64,000 bases of DNA from Branchiostoma floridae (GCF_000003815.2 NC_049991.1:9098729-9162728); one strand, 5' to 3'. Positions 35,756 through 46,466 are shown, counted from the stretch's first letter. A program made the numbers and translations. Notes: a model not told the origin generated them from the letters alone.

Positions 35756-38386
35756 ATGGACCGGTCAGTGCGATTTTCTTATGTACGTAATTTAATGCAC
35801 TCGTCGTATGTTTTTAAGCCTGGGGCAGGATTTCATGTAGCCAACAATGGGACCAATACGATTTTGGGGCGAGCAGCTAACCTGAATCATGACCCCGGAT
35901 TGACTGGATGGGTTTATCCGTTACGTGGTAGCGAGATACAAGTTATTAATGAAAAGGCAGCGTTGTCCTATGCCTTATCTAAGATGTCACCAGATGTTAA
36001 AAGACGGCAACATAATCCTTATAACGTGAAAGCTGATCAGATGCGCCAATTAGATCATTTTTATCTCTTTGCCAACCTCTATATGGAAAATCGTTGGTAC
36101 CAGGAAATGACAATGACAACGTGCGGTGGTGGGATGAGCGAAGCCAAGTTTAGCAGGTTACCATTTCAACAAATGATGTGGTTAGACATATTAATGAGAA
36201 TGATTACGAGGTGCAAACTATCCGAGTTTAAAGTGGATATTTTAATGAGATTAAAATCGAGACTCGGTCTGGATTGGCTCACCGTTACGCAGGCTCAAAG
36301 ACTTGTGGAGCGTTTCAACACCCGTTCTTCTGGTTATGTGGTACCGCGCCGATGTGGAAAATCTTCATTCTTTAGCACCATATTGACTTTGATCCTCGTG
36401 GCCTGCCCATATGCCGGCCTAAAGGCGTTGTACACAGCACACACGTTAAGTTTGGTGTCGGAAATGTATCGCCGCATTGCTGACAATATAACGCGTCCCC
36501 TAGAGGCTTTTAACGCCTATCAGTTGCATCAGTACCAGATGCGGAAGGAAAGAAATGGCGGTATCAGCACTTCTGGTGACTTCTACTTCAAGGCCGAAGC
36601 TAGACTGCAGACTCACGGTCATATCATAAGGGTCGAATTCTTCAAAAAGAACGATGACGGAGTCTTAAAACTACCAGGGGACAAGATGTTAGTTAACACT
36701 CTAGACTGTAAACTGTGTATACGAACTAATAGCCTACGGGGTCTTACATTTAATATGGTGATAGTTGACGAGGCCCATTTTGTGCCCGGTAATGTGTATG
36801 AGACTTTCCTGCCATGGACCGCTACGGATGACGGTGCGATGATAATGTTGTCATCGCATAAGTGTGGTCAGGACAAGAATTCTTACGTGGACTTGAACAA
36901 TGTGCGCATGTCAGGAATCTTGATGAACACGGTCGGTTATGTTTGTCGCCACCACCTACTGAGCATGGTTAGAGCGCCACATATTGGGATCCTGAGTTGC
37001 TTGTGTAACTTTTTCAGCCAACCCTTGCATATAAACACCGGTAAAGATTACAAAAAAATGATGGCTGCATTTACGTTACAAAGTGGATCCTTCTCTGATA
37101 CGGAAACCGACCCTGTTAATAACAAGACGGCAATGCTGTCGGAAGTGGGAGGCATTCCTCAGGGCCTGAACAAAGACGACCTAGTAAATGTCAATGTTAA
37201 GAAAATTTCCCTTGCCAATGAATCAGGCACCAGACATTTTATGGTCCAGTCCATCCCCGTGGAAGCCTACCTGTGTACGGGAACACGCACGGATATGACG
37301 TTTTCTGAAGATGTGCTATGTTACATAGACCCTTCACCTACTGACGTCACGCGGTCCTACAATGCAATGGCTTTTGTCACAGTTGCCACCAAACCCCTTT
37401 ACTTGCCGAACAGAAGTAACAGACCCGATGTCGGAGAGGTTATGTTTAATAAATACGTAGTGTTGGCTCACGAAGACTACCGACCTAGATGGATAGATCC
37501 CGACAATAGCTTGGATGATATGACCATTATGGCGCAGGTCTTTATGAATACGGTGCGGGCCATTACTTTGCTATATGGTGGATATTTTAAACGATTCATC
37601 GTTGTACCCGAGTCCAATGCTCTAGCAGTGGACACGTTTTGGGCGGCCTGCGGATTGTATCTGGCCCAGGAGGTGTATGCTTCGGTGCTCTGTCCTCAAA
37701 ACGTTTATATCGTCTGCACGGTAACTAACACTCGCATTGCCTCGGGAAGACGACCGCCTGAGCACAAGGCTGAGCGTATCACACGCCATGTAAAACAACG
37801 TCACGACAACCGATTCAACCCGTACAGCACATCAGATAGCCAGAACCAATTGCTTCGCTTATACCCCCAACGGAGTTACTTCCTGAACAACAGTCTAATA
37901 CCATTGCCCATCAATACCGAGTCATACAAGCCTCAAATTGAAATGCTGACACAAGAAGAGATTGCTCAGAATCGAATGCGCGATATGGATGCGCCTCCCA
38001 TGTTCAAACTTGGCTATTCTCTTGGTCGAGACAAAGTTCAAAGATTTTGGGACTTTTTCACTCGGTGCTATAATCGGAATCCCTCTAACTTGTCCGACAT
38101 CACATGCGCCCGACAAATTTTTAGTTTCTGGCTGACGTGCAAAAGGGAATCAATCCCGAGTTACATTGCGCGCAACATGGCAGCTATTAGTTTACACCGT
38201 AACCAAAAGTCCAGCAACTCTTGGACGTGCAGTGGGAAAGATAGGGTTTCAGACGGGACGTATGTCCGCGATGACTCGGCCTTAGTGATTGTCATGGCTA
38301 CTACCATCTTGGCAGATATTATAAACGGTACATACATGGGAAAGTTTATCAGGCTGGAAGCCAACGCACATCACCGTGCATCATGA
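35756..38386 (+). CDS. TRM3: Terminase large subunit, ATPase and nuclease
   Basis: 876 aa, unspliced. The packaging ATPase has a Walker A VPRRCGKSS at ~196-204 and a Walker B VIVDEAH at ~334-340. The C-terminal RNase H-like nuclease follows with acidic positions in CYIDPSPTD (~523), VVPESNALAVD (~616) and a later Asp-containing RHDNRFNP (~680). This subunit drives DNA into the procapsid and cuts concatemers. In vertebrate herpesviruses the gene is spliced; in malacoherpesviruses it is not, which fits here. It is the firmest marker that the window is a herpesvirus-order genome. Confidence 0.95.
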   Translation: MDRSVRFSYVRNLMHSSYVFKPGAGFHVANNGTNTILGRAANLNHDPGLTGWVYPLRGSEIQVINEKAALSYALSKMSPDVKRRQHNPYNVKADQMRQLDHFYLFANLYMENRWYQEMTMTTCGGGMSEAKFSRLPFQQMMWLDILMRMITRCKLSEFKVDILMRLKSRLGLDWLTVTQAQRLVERFNTRSSGYVVPRRCGKSSFFSTILTLILVACPYAGLKALYTAHTLSLVSEMYRRIADNITRPLEAFNAYQLHQYQMRKERNGGISTSGDFYFKAEARLQTHGHIIRVEFFKKNDDGVLKLPGDKMLVNTLDCKLCIRTNSLRGLTFNMVIVDEAHFVPGNVYETFLPWTATDDGAMIMLSSHKCGQDKNSYVDLNNVRMSGILMNTVGYVCRHHLLSMVRAPHIGILSCLCNFFSQPLHINTGKDYKKMMAAFTLQSGSFSDTETDPVNNKTAMLSEVGGIPQGLNKDDLVNVNVKKISLANESGTRHFMVQSIPVEAYLCTGTRTDMTFSEDVLCYIDPSPTDVTRSYNAMAFVTVATKPLYLPNRSNRPDVGEVMFNKYVVLAHEDYRPRWIDPDNSLDDMTIMAQVFMNTVRAITLLYGGYFKRFIVVPESNALAVDTFWAACGLYLAQEVYASVLCPQNVYIVCTVTNTRIASGRRPPEHKAERITRHVKQRHDNRFNPYSTSDSQNQLLRLYPQRSYFLNNSLIPLPINTESYKPQIEMLTQEEIAQNRMRDMDAPPMFKLGYSLGRDKVQRFWDFFTRCYNRNPSNLSDITCARQIFSFWLTCKRESIPSYIARNMAAISLHRNQKSSNSWTCSGKDRVSDGTYVRDDSALVIVMATTILADIINGTYMGKFIRLEANAHHRAS

Positions 38387-38783
38387 TGATAATTTTAAGA
38401 TAAGATGAAGTGTCGATTTGTAACGTGACAAATTCTTGAAAGTTCTATGATTCCGGATATTGTTTATCGCTACCAGGCAGTGGTCTGTGACCTCCTATTG
38501 GACGAGAATTCCATCCCTCCGGGTGGCCTTCACGGCCGCCTGGTCCCGCTGTAAGTCATTTGTGTCCCCGCTTTTGGCCTGGCAACCCACATCAAAGGTG
38601 AGTTTTCAACATTCTCAAGCAAACAAATGCCATTTCTGTGTCCAGTACTGATTGGAAGTGAACCTACATGATTATGGTGTAGATTTTTGATATTGTGAGA
38701 TGTTCCAACTCCTTGTAACAACATCTTTGAAAACATCTGGAAAGTGATTATTGTTGCTTTCATTTTCAAATTATCAGATCGCC
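38387..38783. promoter_or_regulatory. Leader region with possible 5' UTR intron
   Basis: Contains a consensus splice donor AAAGGTGAGT (about 38594-38603) and a pyrimidine-rich acceptor ending TTATCAG (about 38771-38777), six bases before the ATG of the 1265-aa glycoprotein. An intron of about 180 bases in the leader is plausible. A short upstream frame starts at about 38447. No strong TATA box is evident. Confidence 0.4.
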
Positions 38784-41700
38784 ATGCTTCGTCTCGTTCC
38801 ACCCTACGTCATTTTGATAGTGCTCTGTGACGTATGTGTCCGGGGAGATCGCGACAGCCTGGACTTCAGCCTCATCAAGCCAACACCGTCAAACATGGAC
38901 ATGGGGTATAGCTGTGTCTACGAAAATGCTAGCCCCACAATCACCAGAATGGTGAACACGATGACAGTTGCATTGAATGGGACTACCCTCAGCGTTGAGG
39001 CCACCAATACTGTCACCTCTCATGCTTCACAGTGCACGCAATCCATCAAGACGACACCCTTGGTGAACCGGAAGAATGTGTCGAGTTTCTCGCCTGAGAT
39101 CCGAGACATACATGTCTTTTTGAAAAGAACCGCAGTCTGTGACACACACGTTGATTATAACTCTGAGCACAGTGTCCAAAAGAGGACACTACGATTTAAC
39201 ATCCCTGTCCGAGATGCTTTGATGGGTACGTGGTCCTGCACAGCTTTCATATGTGATCTCACTGATATAAACCAATGTACATTTTTTTACCAAACTCTGG
39301 ACACAAGTTCGTATAAGTCTGGCCTTTCGGGTCACAAACTTATCCTTTCCGTTCGCCGACACCCCTTTCTACGGGATGCCGCCAATGGTGACACATCCGA
39401 TAAGGCTCCCACATATCATAACATCGGCATCGAGTCGGTTCCTTTCTTATGTCAGGCCAATGGTTTCGACAAGACCACTCATTTATTGGGCGTCAACAGG
39501 GGGAGACCGATCTTTGACTTTATTCCCAAAAGCCCAGTAAGCTTTCACATTCTAATAGACGAAGTGCACGAGTATAAAGTGACAGGTGACCTTTTTGGCC
39601 GGAACAGTAATATCACCACAAGCATCCAGGACCCTGAACTAAGGTGCTTCAATATAACATCACGTCCATTAACCCAGCTGCGGGAAGAGACTGTTTACCG
39701 TCGTCGCACAAAATGTTATGAGGAAGTCGAGCGATGGGACGGATACGAGCTACCACGTGACAATCCCATAGTTGATGAAAATACTTGTTACGACTTTCTC
39801 TTGTTTGGGTGGGATGGCAGTTTTGACACCGATTACGAAAGGATGCCAGGATCTCAGAAATATCTGTTTGTTTACATGCCGCGCTCTATCCCATCTGACT
39901 GGAGGTCACCTGATCAACCACCTTCCGAGACACAATATAGTTATCACGTCCCAGACATCGAACGCATTGTCATCAAGTTGCCCGAACGGCATTTTAATCC
40001 CCAAAGTGGGAACGACTGTCTGAGACTGACGACTCGGCCTCAAGAAAGAAAAATTCCAAACTTGGTAGGTTCCAGCGATGTCGTTAGCGTACACAAATAT
40101 CTCTGTCCTACAACTGATCTTATCGCAGAGTGGTTCAAAGGTTTTGCTTACCTCGTCACTCATTATCAAGACTTGCATATGCGCACTATAGTGGGACCTC
40201 TAACGAGTCGGGCTAAACACGCGAAGCTGACTTGTCCAGGGGCTGGTCATGTGGTCTTTATTTCGAATCCTCGTTGTAAGTATGCTGGTATGAGAGAAAC
40301 TCCAACTGGAATCTGTGGCAATTTGGGTTGGTCAGGCTATACGGTAAAGAGGGAGGCCTACAGGAAGCCTATCACTATTGAGCAGATTGGTCACCCGTTC
40401 AGGTCTGGACTGGAGTGGCCCTCGGACTTAGAGTGTATGTACCGGTTCTACATCTGTGGCTTCAACCCGCGCAGTGTCAGTGCTCAAGTCAAGGAACTCA
40501 TCTTAGTGAACCCCAAAAATACGTATACAACACAAAGCACCCGCCCGACCCCCCTGTATATCATGCCAGACGAGTGCTTGTACTCTGAAGTTCAATACGG
40601 ATCTTTAACTCATGTTGGTCCTTCATGCATGAGCACTTTTAGCCGATGTGGCTCTTTTAGTCTGGTAGGTGTTCAGGATAAAATTCTTCGTACGCTAAAG
40701 GCGGCGGGCGCCGAATGGGGGACAGCGGTACGCGCCATCCCATTCCATCGTATTCATCAATTGGAGGACAATAAGTGTCCATGCACACAGGTTCCTGATA
40801 CATGCCAGCCTATACAAACTTACTGGCAAAGAAACGACGAGTCATTGTCTGAATATAATGTGCGTATGAGGTCGGTCATTGCACACACCTCTATACCATT
40901 TGAAGTTTTCAATACATTGGCCGTTACCAGTAAGCAGGCCAAAATGTGGTGTGAGGCTGGGGGATACATGTCAAAACCCCGAACTATGGACGACATTAGT
41001 GTAGAATTTGTGTGTCGTCGGTTGCGTAGCAGCAACGAATCAGAAGCACGAAATGTGATGAAATTAAACAGTAAAATGCTCTCTGCTCCCGTGATGAGGT
41101 TTGGGCGACATGAAAGCGGAGCCAGGGAATACGTTCACATTGTCTGTTCTGGCATTCCTGCCGCTTGTATGGAGGCTAGTGAAACCAATGCCATAATTCG
41201 CCTGTCTCGGAATACCAGCGTGATAACGCTTTATAAATATACTTTGGGGAAGAAATTCATCGACTGGGTGAAGTTCACAAACAATGGTGTTATCTACACC
41301 GTCAAAGGCCGCATTGAGAGTACCACAGGTAATAATGGTGACAACAAATATTTGGAAGATCCCGACATCTCATGGGGGCCAGACGGAGACGGCAAAATTT
41401 CCTTTGGGTTTCTCATTAAGGAGAGTTACCTTCAAACCTACCACACAATAGAGTGCACATATGGGCCTAAGTCGTTGTTAAAAAGTAAAACTTACGAAGT
41501 CGATAGAGGTTTGGGCCAGATAAAAGACATGTGCGTCCCAAGTGACATCACGATTTCTCTACGCAAGAACGGAAACGTCTTCCAATGTGATGTCATCCTA
41601 GATCGCTATTCCAGATGTCAGATCTCTTACATCACTCTACGTGGACAAAGGAAGGATCGGTTGGGATTCACATTTCAACATTTCTGTGACGACATGGGGG

Positions 41701-42581
41701 ATATCATTGCTCCCATAGAGGACCCAGATATAGGGGGCAATGATGACTTTATCGCTCACACGCGCTTCCGGTCACCCGCTTCACATAAATGGTGCCGTAA
41801 CGAAACATCCCACTCGGAGGACATTCAATATATAGCTGTGGCTCACGTCAATCCTATCGTGCTTACAGAAAATACGCATATTTCGTGCGGCTACAAGACA
41901 AGAACAGATGATGGTGCTGATGGCGAAAGCGCAGAAAGATCTCTGACAATACCCGCAAGCGATGTCTTAAATGATTGTATCGTTCCTAGCCTCCCAGTGG
42001 TACCTACCGCTGAACTGATGGTCGAAATCCCCCCCGGTATGGCAGATAATGATCCCGGCGTGTATACCGAACTCGCGTGCCGTCACGCACTTATTGTAGG
42101 GTCCCGTGTATGTAATAATCATCGGGGAATGCCAAAGTCTATCGTCCTATGGGCCGAAATTAGAGGCATGTTTCTTTATCCTCAACTCATACCCGTTGCG
42201 ACCGCCCGACCAGATGGTTGTCATAATCATCTCGATTCTGTGTACTGTGACAACACCATGCTACCTAGTTACATGATGATGCGTGTTCGCGTCACACCCA
42301 ACACCTTTCTCAAGACGTACGCCAAAACCATTGGTCTCCAGATCCGCTTCAGGTGTGGTACGGAGGGCCCAACAACCCATCACGTTGAGGATCCCAACCT
42401 AACCAACATTATTAAGACTGGTGTGTGGTATTCGACCCCGACCCCAAAATCTACTACCTCTCTCGACAATAACGGCATTTCTGACACCAGAGACCAAGCT
42501 TCCGTGATCTCTAGTAGTGTTATAGGCTGCAGTCTGATAGCCTTCACCGTGACAACGATCTCTATCTATGAGTTAGCGTGA
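38784..42581 (+). CDS. Very large type I envelope glycoprotein
   Basis: 1265 aa from the ATG at 38784; the open frame begins at 38751 with TTG. Signal peptide at about 1-21 (VPPYVILIVLCDVCV core), a Cys-rich ectodomain with many N-glycosylation sites, and one C-terminal membrane segment (VISSSVIGCSLIAFTVTTI) with almost no cytoplasmic tail. Cysteines recur in pairs about every 60-100 residues, suggesting a string of beta-sandwich modules. CPCTQVPDTC near 670 and the following spacing resemble the frame-broken glycoprotein at 28365-30868. Receptor binding or adhesion is inferred. AATAAA at 42634-42639. Confidence 0.82.
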   Translation: MLRLVPPYVILIVLCDVCVRGDRDSLDFSLIKPTPSNMDMGYSCVYENASPTITRMVNTMTVALNGTTLSVEATNTVTSHASQCTQSIKTTPLVNRKNVSSFSPEIRDIHVFLKRTAVCDTHVDYNSEHSVQKRTLRFNIPVRDALMGTWSCTAFICDLTDINQCTFFYQTLDTSSYKSGLSGHKLILSVRRHPFLRDAANGDTSDKAPTYHNIGIESVPFLCQANGFDKTTHLLGVNRGRPIFDFIPKSPVSFHILIDEVHEYKVTGDLFGRNSNITTSIQDPELRCFNITSRPLTQLREETVYRRRTKCYEEVERWDGYELPRDNPIVDENTCYDFLLFGWDGSFDTDYERMPGSQKYLFVYMPRSIPSDWRSPDQPPSETQYSYHVPDIERIVIKLPERHFNPQSGNDCLRLTTRPQERKIPNLVGSSDVVSVHKYLCPTTDLIAEWFKGFAYLVTHYQDLHMRTIVGPLTSRAKHAKLTCPGAGHVVFISNPRCKYAGMRETPTGICGNLGWSGYTVKREAYRKPITIEQIGHPFRSGLEWPSDLECMYRFYICGFNPRSVSAQVKELILVNPKNTYTTQSTRPTPLYIMPDECLYSEVQYGSLTHVGPSCMSTFSRCGSFSLVGVQDKILRTLKAAGAEWGTAVRAIPFHRIHQLEDNKCPCTQVPDTCQPIQTYWQRNDESLSEYNVRMRSVIAHTSIPFEVFNTLAVTSKQAKMWCEAGGYMSKPRTMDDISVEFVCRRLRSSNESEARNVMKLNSKMLSAPVMRFGRHESGAREYVHIVCSGIPAACMEASETNAIIRLSRNTSVITLYKYTLGKKFIDWVKFTNNGVIYTVKGRIESTTGNNGDNKYLEDPDISWGPDGDGKISFGFLIKESYLQTYHTIECTYGPKSLLKSKTYEVDRGLGQIKDMCVPSDITISLRKNGNVFQCDVILDRYSRCQISYITLRGQRKDRLGFTFQHFCDDMGDIIAPIEDPDIGGNDDFIAHTRFRSPASHKWCRNETSHSEDIQYIAVAHVNPIVLTENTHISCGYKTRTDDGADGESAERSLTIPASDVLNDCIVPSLPVVPTAELMVEIPPGMADNDPGVYTELACRHALIVGSRVCNNHRGMPKSIVLWAEIRGMFLYPQLIPVATARPDGCHNHLDSVYCDNTMLPSYMMMRVRVTPNTFLKTYAKTIGLQIRFRCGTEGPTTHHVEDPNLTNIIKTGVWYSTPTPKSTTSLDNNGISDTRDQASVISSSVIGCSLIAFTVTTISIYELA

Positions 42582-42820
42582 ATACATCTTCTGACCGCCA
42601 CGTGGGATGAATCAAACTTTATGTTATGGGAAAAATAAATTCTAAACAATCTTAGTATGGCGTGTATTTATTGTTACTGTAATGTATGTATAAAAACCGT
42701 TATAAATTGTGAAACAGTCCAATCATGAAGTGACATAGGCGTCATATTTGTATAATCCATATTTATCCATTCATTTATTCACTTTTCTGACTCCTTATGA
42801 TGTCTCGTTGGTAGATGTGA

Positions 42821-45310
42821 CTACGGCTTATATCCCCAAAATCTGGCGTGCTCTTCACCGTAGGCATTCATTGTGGTGCTAACATCCCCACATACTTCGA
42901 CGCACGAGTCACACACGTATTTTGCCGTGTTGTTGAGTAACGAGTAAAGCTCGACCTCGTCCTCTTGGGCTATCTTCTTTTCTTTGGCGATACGGTTTCG
43001 TCTTATGATATGTCTTATACATATGGGTAAGAACATGAAGAGGGACAGAATGAATGAGAGAAGTGACATCCCAAAGGGGCCAAAAATGGCCGCTATTATT
43101 AGTCCTACACTATTTCCAAAAATGCCCGATACAAAATGTCCCAAAGCTGTAGAGATACTCCCGCTTCTCATTATTACATCATTTGAAAAATCACGCACCT
43201 TTGACAGTAATTCTTGGTCCCGGTGTGCAAATACTTTAGTTCGTTTTTTAGCCAGGTGCACAGCTTTAACCAATTGCGTGGAGTATTTCTGGGACTCTTC
43301 TACATATTTTGAAAAATTATCCGGATGGTATTCGATGGGCGTAAAATTGTATCTGTTACCATAATACCTATTATTTAAAGCGGCGAATGAATTGGCCAAA
43401 TCCAGGTCTTTTTGGGGGTCCCATGTCTGAATGGCCACAAAATTACGGTAATTATACTGAGAAACCTGCGGCACACCACCCGAAAAATTGTCGGGGCATC
43501 CTGTCAAACGTCGGGGAAGGTAAAAATGTTTAGTCGTTAAGGAGCACCCACACGGGATCTCCTTATCACAGTTACATGACCTGATGTTCTGTAGAGGTAA
43601 CTTGTCCGAGTTGCACGTCAAAGCCCAAGTGACCTGCTCATTTGTCCCAGAATGCATTCGAAAGACACTACTATCTGAAATCTGCACGGCCGAGGGAAAA
43701 GGGTGTTTTTTAGTGTAGCGAAACTCGCATGTTTCCCGTATGGTATGATGGTCATCTGCGAACAAAGCATATGCGCAGCTGTTTCTACGCCGTTTGCGCT
43801 GTAGTATGGGCACTCCATAGTAACAGATATTAATACCCGACGAACCCGTTGTCTTACATGACTTATATTGAGGAAGGGACATTTGAGTGTAAAAGGTGAG
43901 ATCATCTGTGATGGCTAGGTATGCTGGGTAATTATGTAAAACGGTGTAACCGCCATCCTTAGACGGATCAAACACCATACCGCTCTGTACCGACACGGGG
44001 AAGACGTCGAGCCTATATACGGGGACTAGGCCAGCTATGCGATACATTGGAACACGGACAGTGATGTGTAGGTACTTGTCGGTCCGACCATAGATAATGT
44101 CTTTGAGTTGGTAATAAAAACTTGGTTTTTGACTCAATAATCGGTAATCGGCATAAGACGATTGGGTGAGGATGTGTTCGTTTACATGGTCTATCAGTTC
44201 CTCCACCATTGCCGTGGTGACCAGCTCAGGAGGCAAATAACCTTCAATTAACCGTTGAATGCCGTGTACCCAGGCTCTCTCAACTCGCCGCATGTCTATC
44301 AGACTAAATCTCACCTTCTCCAATGTCGGATCTATTTTGGTCAACATCTTATCCATACTTGCCTCTACAAAATCCATACGGTCATTTAAACGTGCCCCAC
44401 TGGCCAAGGTTTCTTTGTGCAATTGGTTCATAGCCGTTCTTTCTGCATCTATTAGTTTAACATTGGCGTCATTCTCGCTCTGAACGCTGGAGACACGGGC
44501 ATTCAAGGTGGCAAACACACTGGACATGGTATGACCAAAAGTCACGAGAGATCGCATTTGGTCATAGATACCAACCCCTATCGCCCGTAGATGCTTTGAA
44601 AGGTTGCGTAATGCTCTAGGTCCTGGTAAATGGAAGAGGTCAGCAAAGGCTTGACCTACCACATGCAATGGGTTGTGATCAACGTCCTCATCACTTTGTT
44701 TTAGCCAGGCGGGAATGTGATCAGGATCAATGCTGGTGAAGTTCAGAGCAGAGGTGACTTCCCGCCGTATTCGACTGGCTATTTCATCCCGGTAACAGTC
44801 TTTATATGCCACCGCATTTGTAACGTTGACTTCATTATCTCTACGAGGGTTCTCAAAGTTGCTGTCTACGTGCATCACGTCTTCGGTAATGACCCAGAGT
44901 GGGTCGGCACTCCTCTCCCTTCGTCCAACCTTTACCGATACCATGGTCGTATTGCTCTTGAGTTCGATCAGTTCCAACGCCCGCTGAAGTTGGATATCTG
45001 AATCGAACGTGGCTTTTGTGGCCATAATGTTCTCAGCTTTTATCAATCCATTAACGTTCTTACAGGATCCCCACATTACCAGAGTGGAACAGTTAAACAG
45101 TTGTAAATTCGTATAGGTCATGTTGGGAATAGGTAGTACCCACGTGTGTTCATAGAATGCCACACTTGTGCCATCAACGATTTGTCCAGCATAAATAAAA
45201 TCCACCCCATTAGCAGATCGACGCCTTGTGTGGGTATTCAAGCTATCTCCCATACGGCGCAAACATGCATAAACAAGTGATACGAACCAGATCATTCGTA
45301 TCGCCGCCAT
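42821..45310 (-). CDS. Class I (baculovirus-F/Env-like) fusion glycoprotein 2
   Basis: 829 aa from the ATG at 45310; 45322 is a GTG. Signal peptide at ~1-16. A furin-type site RIRR (~180-183) is followed by EVTSA, the same EVT as in glycoprotein 1. A hydrophobic stretch (VVGQAFADLFHLPGP) and a long coiled coil (~240-330) come next. The core carries LVPVYRLDVFPVSV, NYPAYLAITDD and a Cys cluster, parallel to VYRVVPLSIP and LPDYLAVSTD of its paralogue. A broad hydrophobic region (~715-765) anchors it, and unlike the paralogue it has a ~60-residue cytoplasmic tail with CDSCVEVC. A second RRER cleavage-like site lies near 130-133. Confidence 0.72.
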   Translation of the reverse strand: MAAIRMIWFVSLVYACLRRMGDSLNTHTRRRSANGVDFIYAGQIVDGTSVAFYEHTWVLPIPNMTYTNLQLFNCSTLVMWGSCKNVNGLIKAENIMATKATFDSDIQLQRALELIELKSNTTMVSVKVGRRERSADPLWVITEDVMHVDSNFENPRRDNEVNVTNAVAYKDCYRDEIASRIRREVTSALNFTSIDPDHIPAWLKQSDEDVDHNPLHVVGQAFADLFHLPGPRALRNLSKHLRAIGVGIYDQMRSLVTFGHTMSSVFATLNARVSSVQSENDANVKLIDAERTAMNQLHKETLASGARLNDRMDFVEASMDKMLTKIDPTLEKVRFSLIDMRRVERAWVHGIQRLIEGYLPPELVTTAMVEELIDHVNEHILTQSSYADYRLLSQKPSFYYQLKDIIYGRTDKYLHITVRVPMYRIAGLVPVYRLDVFPVSVQSGMVFDPSKDGGYTVLHNYPAYLAITDDLTFYTQMSLPQYKSCKTTGSSGINICYYGVPILQRKRRRNSCAYALFADDHHTIRETCEFRYTKKHPFPSAVQISDSSVFRMHSGTNEQVTWALTCNSDKLPLQNIRSCNCDKEIPCGCSLTTKHFYLPRRLTGCPDNFSGGVPQVSQYNYRNFVAIQTWDPQKDLDLANSFAALNNRYYGNRYNFTPIEYHPDNFSKYVEESQKYSTQLVKAVHLAKKRTKVFAHRDQELLSKVRDFSNDVIMRSGSISTALGHFVSGIFGNSVGLIIAAIFGPFGMSLLSFILSLFMFLPICIRHIIRRNRIAKEKKIAQEDEVELYSLLNNTAKYVCDSCVEVCGDVSTTMNAYGEEHARFWGYKP

Positions 45311-45353
45311 TGTAGATGGCACTTAACTTGACAATAACCCCCACTCTCCCCCT

Positions 45354-45366
45354 GATATATTTAATA
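45354..45366 (-). promoter_or_regulatory. TATA-like box of fusion glycoprotein 2
   Basis: AT-rich TTAAATATATC on the minus strand about 50 bases upstream of the ATG at 45310. Confidence 0.45.
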
Positions 45367-45429
45367 CTGATTAACTGGGGAATTAAACCAACTCAACAAT
45401 GCATGTACATAGTATCCGCAGTCGATGCC

Positions 45430-45435
45430 TTTATT
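45430..45435 (-). terminator. AATAAA signal for the 45521 gene
   Basis: TTTATT on the plus strand, about 90 bases past the stop of the minus-strand gene ending at 45521. Confidence 0.5.
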
Positions 45436-45520
45436 ACCACTTATATCACAGGTGAGCCCTAGGGTGTTGTCAACTCTGGGAATGAACTACGTGTATGTCA
45501 TCCATCCATCCATCACCCGA

Positions 45521-46417
45521 TCAGCTGTACGGGTGGAACCTGGTCAGCAGAGATTTGTATTCGGGGGACTCCATGTACTCAGAACCACGTCGCTCGTCTT
45601 CACTTGTCATACGCGGCAACTTGAAATGGAAACATATGATAATTTTCGCTGAATCATCTGTCCCCATACTTGACCCCATATCCACAACTGGGTCATTATC
45701 CACGTAACAGAGGACTTCCTTCAGTCGACGTCTTCGCTCGGCTTCCTCTCCAGATAGTTGTAGATTTCCAGAGTGATATTGCACCTGGCTACTGTACCAT
45801 ACTGATTCCATGGGATTGCACGGTGTGTGTTTAGCTGCAGAAATAACTTGTCTCACAAGCCGAGTGTTTGGAATCCCCCAATCAAATCGAGTAGTTTGCG
45901 CTATGTCATGAGTACGCCGCAAGGTGACAAGCCTATGGCCTTCTTCATCGGGTTTGTCAAAAAACAGGTGCGAGTCGCGGTGCCCGGGTAATTGTTCAAT
46001 CAGTCCACACAGCAGTGTCTGCCAGGCTGGCGACTTTTTACAGGCATTAATGAGATGCCCCATGTCCACATGACTATTCCTTCCGTACCAAGCTACCACG
46101 TTGGTTAAAAGAACACCCACCAATTGGTCGGTTTCGGGTACGGTAGATGACTTCTGGAATTGGGATTCAAGCGTTTCCAGGATAGTCGTGGGATCCATAG
46201 GCGTTGTCAGGTGATGGTTATTCGAAAATGACATGTGGTGGTTAGGTACAAGCTTAATCGCTGTGGTTGGATAGAGGTAAACCAAGGCGGATGGTTTAAC
46301 GGACATTGCCTTCCTCACAATGGGCTTCTGCGCTCTGCGGATTTTATCTTTGACTCCCTTAAGGTAGCTGTCACCCCTACGACGTTCTGACAAACGTTTC
46401 GTGGTTATTTTCCCCAT
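45521..46417 (-). CDS. Hypothetical protein with basic N-terminus
   Basis: 298 aa, ATG at 46417, not recognised. The first 40 residues are strongly basic (KRLSERRRGDSYLKG, KDKIRRAQK), followed by a globular-looking body. No signal peptide or membrane helix. The basic arm would suit capsid or nucleic acid contact. It lies 49 bases downstream of the 508-aa gene on the same strand, so the pair may share a transcript. Confidence 0.74.
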   Translation of the reverse strand: MGKITTKRLSERRRGDSYLKGVKDKIRRAQKPIVRKAMSVKPSALVYLYPTTAIKLVPNHHMSFSNNHHLTTPMDPTTILETLESQFQKSSTVPETDQLVGVLLTNVVAWYGRNSHVDMGHLINACKKSPAWQTLLCGLIEQLPGHRDSHLFFDKPDEEGHRLVTLRRTHDIAQTTRFDWGIPNTRLVRQVISAAKHTPCNPMESVWYSSQVQYHSGNLQLSGEEAERRRRLKEVLCYVDNDPVVDMGSSMGTDDSAKIIICFHFKLPRMTSEDERRGSEYMESPEYKSLLTRFHPYS

Positions 46418-46466
46418 ACTTGTGCGTTAACAAGATATCGGGTACGGATCGATACAAGGGTTCCTA

